The notes beneath the pieces were generated by a model. The model did not search any database. It was not told where the DNA came from and was given only the letters and a program-made list of their open reading frames with translations. A stretch of DNA of 64,000 bases from Diphasiastrum complanatum (Eukaryota; Streptophyta; Lycopodiopsida; Lycopodiales; Lycopodiaceae), in the NCBI GenBank assembly GCA_029204225.1, contig CM055099.1:39963192-40027191 (forward strand), in the 5' to 3' direction. Every line of letters starts with the position of its first letter. Position 1 is the first letter of the stretch. Below, in pieces: positions 55,439 through 64,000 of the stretch. The position numbers were made by a program, and so were the translations under genes.

Positions 55439-55867
55439 ATGCTGCCCACAGTGTAAGCACGGGTGCGTTCACGGTCGAGGTGGTCAGCAGGACGGGGGCT
55501 TGATGAGTCAAGGTGCTTCCCTTGAGGTGTAAGCACGATTACTTTCCGTGGTTTAGGCCTGGCGCCGTCTGCACGTAGAACAGATGAGGCAATGTGCTGC
55601 CATTAGGTTGGTGTTAGCACGATCTGTGCCTTGTGGGGTGTGGGGTGACATATTCGCAATAGCCGCCGATCGTTTAGCTAGAAGGGCTATCGACCAAATT
55701 TGGTGGGGGCGTTACTGAGGCAATGTGCTACCTAACGTTGAAAGCACGGGTGCGTCCACGGGGGTGGTATATTCGAGGATAGTTGCTGATCGTTTAGCTA
55801 TAAGGGCTATCGACTAGATTTGGTGGGGCGTGACTGAGGCAATGTGCTGGCTTAATGGTGAAAGCAC
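55439..55867 (+). repeat. Leader hairpin array of the outer element (5 copies)
   Basis: The same GTGCT/AGCAC inverted repeat as in the inner leader lies at 55,439-55,460 (ATGCT, one mismatch), 55,513-55,536, 55,594-55,620, 55,725-55,747 and 55,844-55,867. The first three keep the inner spacing (74 and 81 bp against 75 and 81). A module of about 120 bp, containing the TTTAGCTATAAGGGCTATCG hairpin and a copy of the main hairpin, is duplicated here (about 55,655-55,747 and 55,780-55,867). Confidence 0.75.
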
Positions 55868-57521
55868 GGATAGTTGGATGGGTGTTCCATGTGGGCTGAT
55901 TATGTGATCGATCTGTATGGGCACGGCCAGACAAAGGTCCTTTGGCAAGGCTATCTCAAAGGGGGGCCTTGTCTTTGTTACCTGTTAGTAAACCTGCCTG
56001 AGTGTCTTGCTTGTATGTATTCGTGGTGAGTCTTAGTACTCGTGCTTTGCCTGGTTTGCATGATTGCTTGTGATACAAGGAGCTGATGGCCATAGAAGGA
56101 ACCTTTCTTTTGAAGGCTGATACCATCAAACAAAGAGGACTACAGAATCTGTGGAGCAGATTCTCAGTTCAAGTACTTGCACATGAATGGCAACGAAACG
56201 ACTCGATGTTTGCAAAGGATGGATGGCTAGCCTGTTTCTTGGGTTAGTTTCATTTGCGACAACGCCCACCAGACGCAAACAAGAAGTCAAAAGTTGGAAA
56301 GGGCAATTTCAAGGGAGATATTCTATGGAGCAGTTGGTCTTCATTTGGGATGGCCACCTTCGGAACTGAAACTCACTGAGCATGGGTGATATCCAATGTC
56401 AGTTGGGTTTTTCCTCAAAGGGGAAAGACTAGGATCCTCTTCAGAGATTGGCAACAAGTTGGATCAAGCCATAATCCTAGCAGATGGGAAGCAAAGTGTT
56501 GGAAAGGCTTTTTGTCTGAGAACTCTACTCTAAGTCTGGTCAGCTATTTTCTATAAGTGGAGGGGAACTATCACACACACCTCTCTCTTGGGGCAAATTT
56601 TGAATGAAAGTTGATCAAAATGGGGGCAAATTCAAGGTGACCTAGCCACACTCACACGAGGAGACTGGCGAACTTTGGACCTAATAAGTTGACAAGTTTT
56701 TGTTGTGGAAAGAAAAGCTTGTTATAGGCTTTCTCTGGACCAGTAATGATGAGGAGACATAATGAGTACGCTGACTTGTTTTACGTGTAAAGCAACTGAT
56801 CAATGAAGGAACTGTGAAAGTTGAGTCTTGCACGAGAGACTTCGTACTTCGAACGGACGCTGAGGGACAATTTGTACTGAGATCGGACTAGTGCAAACTC
56901 TGGGTGCATTTGTCTGATTCAAAGAGAGCTACTTGAAGCCAAGCTAAATGTACACTTCTTGTTTTGACTGTGAGGCAACTGACTAGTGATAGAATTGTGA
57001 AAGTCAAGTTTTGCGCGACGGACATGGTGTTTCAAACGAACGTGAAGAGATAGTTCGTATGCTGATCAAACTGGTGCGACCCTTTGGCTCTCCACGAGGT
57101 CAATGGTTACATTTGGGTTGATTCAAAGACAGCTACTTCAAGCTAAGTGAGAGGTGCATTGCGGAGTACTCAATCTTTGCCTACCTTAAAGAGCCAAAAA
57201 GAAAAAGTATCAAGATCAAGCTGGGACAAGGAGAGAAATCAAGGTGCAAAAGCAACAAGGCTCGGAGTGGACCATAAAGTGGGCAATCAAACGATAAATC
57301 CTTTGGCTCAGGGAGCTCAACACAAAGTGCATCAAGGACAAATCAGGAGCTCAAAGGAGTTCCAAAGTCAAAAGTCAGAAGCTACATGGGCGAACATTTC
57401 ACAGAAAGGCCTCTGTCACCAGCTAATAAGGTTCTTGGGTTTTACGTAAGCGATATAAAATCTACGCTTTTCCCAGACAACGTGATATTTTCAAGTTATG
57501 TAATTTTTCAATACAAAGCCG
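55868..57521 (+). other. Outer element internal region, no recognisable protein
   Basis: No Gag, protease, RT or integrase motif is seen on either strand. The largest frame, 57,147-57,449 (100 codons, Gln/Lys/Ser-rich), has no known domain. A tandem duplication with a period of about 183 bp occupies 56,771-57,140, each copy carrying GCAACTGA..AGTGA, GAACTGTGAAAGTTGAGT-like and GATTCAAAGAGAGCTACTT-like segments. The region is therefore probably structural RNA or spacer of a LARD-type element. Confidence 0.6.
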
Positions 57522-58600
57522 TGACCAGAATCCAACCGGCGCCAAGTTCCTATGGCTGAAAATCTTTGATCGGTTCTAGCGAGGTCCAGAGAGCTCAGAT
57601 CGATGTGCAATCACCTCACACGATCTAGGCATGATTAAAGGAAGCCTGGGGATCAATAAATTCTAGAGAGAGAACATGACTTTCTAGAGAGAAAATCCTA
57701 GAGAGAGAAAATGTGCTTTACCAACTTGAGTAGAGTACTTGGTATGAGGGGAGGTGGCGAATCCCACCAATACTATAGGGGAGTGCGGGTTGCGACTCAG
57801 GGCGAGCTCCAACCAAGTCTCAGCCTCCCTTGCTGGAATGTTGTCCTGGCGCCCGCCTTGGCATGCCAGCGCCCCGGAGACTAAGGTCAGTCACACACTT
57901 GAGATGTAACCTTCTCAGATTTATTAATAAAGTGGGATTTTCCTCAAACTGACTCTGATTACCTTCTGGGTTTCAGTGTTCGGTAAAAGCGCCAGTTGTA
58001 AGGCCGCTTAAAATGTTTTGATCTGGCACATAGCTGAGGGTCATATCCCGAGACGCCAGCGGTGTGCCGTCGGGACCATTCGGTCTAGGAACTGGTTGTC
58101 TTCATATCTGTCGCAGCTTGTGGTCCTGAGTGTTCCTTGCATGAACGTGAATGAGTTAAGCTCTTGGGGAACGGGCTCTAACCTGTCGGCTGAGTTGGAT
58201 GGCTTGCTTGGGTGGAAGTTACCTGTTTATGGCTGTCCAGTCGGGCGTGGCGCCAGGTTGGCTTCCAGCGCTCATGAAGAAGCTTTCAGTTGGTTAAGTC
58301 TGATGTAAGTCAGACCGCTTGCTTGGAATGGATGTTACTAGTTTGCAACGAAGCTTCGAGTTGGTTAAGTTTGATGTATGTCGGGCGGCTTGCTTGGAGG
58401 GAAGTCACCCACATCGGGACCCTCGATCTGGCATGGCGCCAGGTTGGATCTCAATGGTGGTTTTCGAACTTCAAGTTGGTTAAGTCTGATCGTTGTTGGC
58501 GAGTTGGCTGCTTGTATGTCAAGTGAGTCTGGACGGCAAGAGTTGAAGGCTGGGAAGCTAAGTCGTGGTTCCTGGCTCCCTTTGGGATGCCTACGCTACA
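57522..58600 (+). mobile_element. Outer 3' LTR with the preserved empty site
   Basis: This uninterrupted LTR (TGACCAGAATCC...CTACGCTACA) shows GGTCAGTCACACACTTGAG at about 57,885-57,905, the state before the inner element entered the 5' LTR. Frames at 58,018-58,674 are shared with the 5' LTR and are not considered coding. Confidence 0.9.
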
Positions 58601-60513
<1,913 letters not shown>

Positions 60514-60747
60514 CCATTTTTGCTACCTTCTCTGTGTGTAGAGCGACTTGTGTTATTCTCTTGAGCTGCATTTGTGTAGTTTCAAAACAGCTTACAGCCC
60601 CATCTTGAATGCTGCACTAATTTTCTGCCATCGAGTATTGTGCTATTGGAATTTCTATTTCCTCAAAAAATATATGGTTGTTGAATTTAGCACGTGAATT
60701 TATTCCTTCACCATAGCTCTTATTATGGAGGACCTGTATGGATGTTG
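60514..60747 (+). other. DIM1 3' flank / probable 3' UTR
   Basis: The 234 bp between the DIM1 stop and the following LTR carry no frame of interest. No canonical AATAAA is visible. AAAAAATATATGG near 60,664 is the nearest AT-rich candidate. Confidence 0.4.
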
Positions 60748-61173
60748 TGTTGGAACGCTGAGTTATCTCTGTAATATCACTGCCACCAATCCACTAGCCC
60801 AAGCCTTTATTAGTAGTTGATCAAGTGTAGATTCAAGACTGTAATCACTACTATATTATGCCACTAGAGTTGCTTAGAAGAGTTTCTTGCTGTTCAAATA
60901 GCTCCATGTATGCAGGTGTCACACATTGTCCAAGCATTGCACATGTGCATGTTATCCATCTTCATAATTGTCTTAAGGTCCATCAACCAACATATTTATT
61001 CAAACTAGGGTCAGTTCAAGAATGATCACCATAGATATAGTTAGGTTATCAATGGAAGAGTCAAACTATTTTAGACCATTAGATCCATTAATAGCTGTAC
61101 AGTACCTACTAATTACAGTTAACATCTTAAGGTCAAACCGTTGGTCAGCTGTCACATACATTAGGTACCTACA
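60748..61173 (+). mobile_element. Copia LTR followed by a primer-binding site
   Basis: It starts TGTTGGAACGCTGAG and ends TAGGTACCTACA (426 bp), immediately followed by TGGTATAAGAGCAG. The order LTR-PBS shows that it is a 5' LTR in the + orientation. No gag follows, so the internal part is lost or unrecognisable. Confidence 0.75.
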
Positions 61174-61187
61174 TGGTATAAGAGCAG
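61174..61187 (+). other. Primer-binding site, initiator tRNA-Met type
   Basis: TGGTATAAGAGCAG differs by one base from TGGTATCAGAGCAG. Confidence 0.78.
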
Positions 61188-62954
61188 TAGATCCTGCCTG
61201 ATTGAATGCTGAAATTTCAGCAAGACGTAGGCTGTATGTTTAAAATTTTTCTGCTTTTCCTTGAAATTGTTTTAGGGAAACTATAAAAATTATTAGCTAA
61301 AGTTGCTATAGATCTTATGACGAGCGTTACATTTCATAGTGTTATTTCTCATTTCATAGCTTATGTGATGTTTTCCCCTTCAAGCATTAAAATTGCCAAG
61401 TGGCACCATTATGGATGGCCTAATGTCACATACTCTTGTACATAGTTAGATACCATTGTGAAGATGATCTAAATCCATTCACGTGCTTAGAGGGATCGAA
61501 TTGAGCCCCAAAATCAAGGTCTTAAATTATAGGCTAATTTTGAGAGATTTTGGTGACACAATGCATGAGGCACACCTAATCCAACCACCAAGTGTGTGTG
61601 ATGTGAAAAATTCAACTAGTTTAGTTGATCTATTTTGGCAATTTTGAGGCCAACATGAGATTTCAAGTTAGAGATAGATTTATATTTGTCAATAAAGGCC
61701 TAAACAATGTTTGTACTATTTTTGGCAAGTAGATAAATGGATGAGATCAGATTTGGACCTATTCTAATTGGCTAGATTTCATACATTGCATTTAGGCTAG
61801 GATTTCTAAGTTTTTTGATGAAGTACCAAGAATTTACCATTTAGGACAAGTTTAGGGCAATTGGCTAAATGACATTTTAGCAGCTATAAAAAGCAGTACC
61901 AGCGTGGAGAAAGTACCATAGTGGTTGTGTCATCAAATGTATGCTCTTGGATCTAGTAAGAGGAATGAGTTTGTTACTCATATTGTAAAAGATCATGTTT
62001 TTACATGTTGTGAGGAAATTTGTAAACTTCTCTTTAGATTAAGTGAATCATCCCCGAAGGACACTTACATCCTTGAGCAAGTATGTAGCCTCAAAAAGAT
62101 CAAGATAGTTTTTGATTTCAAGATTAGATCTATCATGCAAAAAGTTACTAGTCAAGCTAGTATGCAAAATCTTGGTAATCAACACTTTTGCCTATCTTGT
62201 GATCTTGATCTTTGTGATCATCATGAGGCATGTCATGTGGCTCGAGCTAGGTTAGGCTTGTTACATTTTCATGATGAGGTTGGATGTGTGACACTTCCCT
62301 ATGTGTTGGCATGAGAGCTAGTGACCAATCAAAAGCTAAAATCCACCAAATTGGTCCAATCAAGTTTGAGGGTATGTCACTAAGCCAATCATATTTAGAG
62401 GAGGAAAAAAAGGGGTCCAATCGTGTTTCACTCCCCTTGATCTCTAGTTGCGACTTCTATGTATTAGATCAATTCTATGTAAGTTTTTTGGAGTTAATGA
62501 GATTTTTTACATTTTGAGTCAAATTGGCTTTCTCTCTCTACTCGAGTTCTGGTTGTTGGTTTCTTTCTCTACCCAAGAGCAAGCCTATTTTGTACTTAGT
62601 TTTTTCATCTACAAGTCTTCACACTTGTGAATGTACTTTTATGTTTGATATATGTATGTTACAAAGTGCTCTTACCGTAGATTTGTGAGATAGATCTTGG
62701 ATTTCAATCTATGCTTGATCTTTGTGCAATCACCAAGTCTTAGCAGATTATAATCACACTTTTGGGCACTCCCACATGTGAAAAATTCAACAAATTTCCC
62801 GTTGTTCGAATCCTGAGTAAAAATACAAACTATGGAATTCTGTTCCAATTTGGTAGGCCTATATAGTGACTGTGACAAGAAGAGTTGGGAGTGAAATTAA
62901 AATTAAAATAATCTTCCTTAATTCAACTACACACTTCTGAAAATTTATTATCTT
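61188..62954 (+). other. Unassigned; one 129-codon frame preceded by a TATA box
   Basis: A TATAAAAA box lies at 61,885-61,892. About 33 bp downstream, ATG 61,925 opens a 129-codon frame (to 62,314). Its product has a Cys/His cluster (FCLSCDLDLCDHHEACHVA) but no domain I can name. The box and frame could equally be an LTR promoter with a chance frame, since copia remnants lie on both sides. CACACTTGTGA and CACATGTGA boxes at about 62,615 and 62,770 recall the LTR family at 19.5 and 25.1 kb. The rest shows nothing recognisable. Confidence 0.35.
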
Positions 62955-63315
62955 CATAAACTTCCAATGCTTATCCCTTGGCAAGAGCCTTCATGAAAAA
63001 ATCTGCAATTTAATTTTCTATTGGACAATAACTTAGCTCAATATCCTTATCATGAACATTTTTCATGACAAAGTAAATTGAATTTGTATATGCTTTGTTC
63101 TAGAATGATATCTAGGATTGAAAGATAGATTTATTTTGCTTAAATTGTCACAAAATATAGCAGTAGGTTAAGGTTGAAAAATATCCAAGTCATTGAGTAG
63201 AAGTTTAATCCAAATTGCCTCCTTAGTGCCTTGTGTGGCAGCCACGTATTTGGCTTCTATTGAAGAGAGTGTGATGGACTTTTCCTTCTGGCTATTCCAA
63301 GAGATCAATCCTCCG
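62955..63315 (-). pseudogene. Ty1/copia RNase H fragment
   Basis: Minus-strand text reads GGLISWNSQKEKSITLSSIE, AKYVAATQGTKEAIWIKLLL, then AIFCDNLSKINLSFNPRYHS, RTKHIQIQF and, near 63,000, DFFMKALAK. These are the second half of copia RNase H and the end of Pol. SSIEAKY replaces the usual SSTEAEY. Stops within the segment show decay. Similarity begins abruptly at about 63,315, where unrelated sequence has inserted or where a deletion ends. The element lies in the opposite direction to the LTR at 60,748. Confidence 0.85.
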
Positions 63316-64000
63316 GATAAGATAAAGTAGTAGTTGGAAGGTTATTTGGAATGGAAACACGCAATAAAGAGATTAGATACTGATTTTCAAAGAGGAGCAT
63401 AACAATGAAAAAACAGATGGATATCTTCATCAAATGTTTTGCATGTTTAGTACAGACATGCGATGCATCACCTCGATAACAAGCACGCACAAGAAGAGAA
63501 TGTTGGATGATCCTAAGAGAGAAGGAGAAGTTCGGTTCTTTGGTAGCGGAAAAGACTGATGAGTAAGAAATTTTGGCCGATTTTTCAAAAGCCTTGAAGA
63601 GCCACTTTGGGTCACACTTAGAAGGAAGTGAGGTAGATAGAGGGCCAAGATCTTAGTAGGTGAAAGCGAAAGAGAGGAAGTCGATTCTCTAGTGGCGAGG
63701 CCAATATCAGATTTTAGACGGGAGAAGCTAAGAGAGTAAATGGAATCCATAATGTTAGACCAAGTGACAAGACCTTTACGGCTAAGACTACGATAGAGCC
63801 TTCCTTCGATCATGGCCAACGGCTTAGAGTTTAAGCTAATGGCTTTAGAGAACCAAAGAGACTCCAAGGGGGAGATGCAATTACCTCCTGCCCAGAAAGT
63901 GAGCTCATGCATAGAAAGCAGGACATTGGAGATGAATCTAAACAAAGGAGGAAGGGATGTGGAAAGAGGGCAATGGGAGCGAGTAAAATCGAGTAAGTAA
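63316..64000. other. Unassigned; 171-codon minus-strand frame
   Basis: The frame 63,945-63,430 on the minus strand is open for 171 codons. It is Ser/Leu-rich with phrases such as FWAGGNCISPLESLWFSKAI, but it shows no motif I can assign and does not match copia RT, which would be expected next to the RNase H fragment. A plus-strand frame (63,812 to the window end) overlaps it. Either could be part of an unrecognised element or a chance frame. Confidence 0.25.

Larger units (their letters stand above)
49108..58600 (+). mobile_element. Outer LTR retrotransposon, LARD-like, hosting an inner element
   Basis: The 5' LTR (49,108-49,447 plus 54,605-55,348, about 1,084 bp in two parts) and the 3' LTR (57,522-58,600, 1,079 bp) begin TGACYAGAATCC and end GCTACA. 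They match throughout. A primer-binding site (55,351) and a hairpin-rich leader follow the 5' LTR. The 2.2-kb internal region has no recognisable Gag or Pol, as in large retrotransposon derivatives (LARDs). The 5' LTR is split by the complete inner element. No target-site duplication is apparent (CACTG on the left, GTAAT on the right). Confidence 0.85.

Overview
The window reads as nuclear DNA of a land plant. It has one apparently intact, intron-containing host gene (a DIM1-type rRNA dimethyladenosine transferase at 59,063-60,513, + strand). Around it lie about 60 kb of old, nested and decayed transposable elements. Plant signatures include Ty1/copia and Ty3/gypsy elements primed by initiator tRNA-Met (TGGTATCAGAGC-type sites), GT-AG introns, TATA-box LTRs and MITE-like insertions. 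Heavy decay and low gene density would suit a gymnosperm or other large-genome plant, but that is inference. No tRNA, rRNA or CRISPR array was seen.

Layout. 1-2.8 kb: unassigned DNA with two AT-rich open frames of unknown origin. 2.85-5.65 kb: Ty3/gypsy remnant A, with a CCGAC-rich leader, a gag fragment and RT. 5.9-8.4 kb: copia remnant with its 3' LTR. 8.44-9.7 kb: a different gypsy remnant (RNase H to integrase end). 9.85-14.3 kb: LTR-like DNA, a 1.5 kb minisatellite built on TCTCAACCGACG, then a gypsy gag with a zinc knuckle. 14.3-17.7 kb: mostly unassigned, with a G-tract and an AT-rich minisatellite. 17.7-19.5 kb, minus strand: a MULE-like transposase gene with an intron, cut by a copia LTR at 19,510. 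20.8-24.1 kb: parts of gypsy elements. 25.1-30.7 kb, minus strand: the best preserved copia element, whose gag zinc knuckle is split by a 367-bp TIR element. 31.6-37.5 kb: further copia remnants and LTR fragments. 37.5-42.2 kb: AT-rich, unassigned. 42.2-43.9 kb: internally deleted copia. 44.4-46.0 kb: an unidentified gene-like frame with a TATA box. 46.0-46.6 kb: copia integrase end, minus. 48.3-49.1 kb: LINE-type RT, minus. 49.1-58.6 kb: two nested LTR elements with complete ends. 59.06-60.5 kb: DIM1. 60.75-61.17 kb: a copia LTR with PBS. 63.0-63.3 kb: copia RNase H, minus.

The clearest structural story is at 49,108-58,600. A 5.16-kb element coding only Gag and protease sits inside the 5' LTR of a larger element with no recognisable protein. 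The two have different LTRs but share a leader that carries a repeated small hairpin (GTGCT/AGCAC stem, 4 copies in one and 5 in the other). This looks like a non-autonomous (TR-GAG/LARD-like) retrotransposon pair whose conserved feature is the RNA leader and not the proteins. It is the most promising candidate here for an undescribed arrangement.
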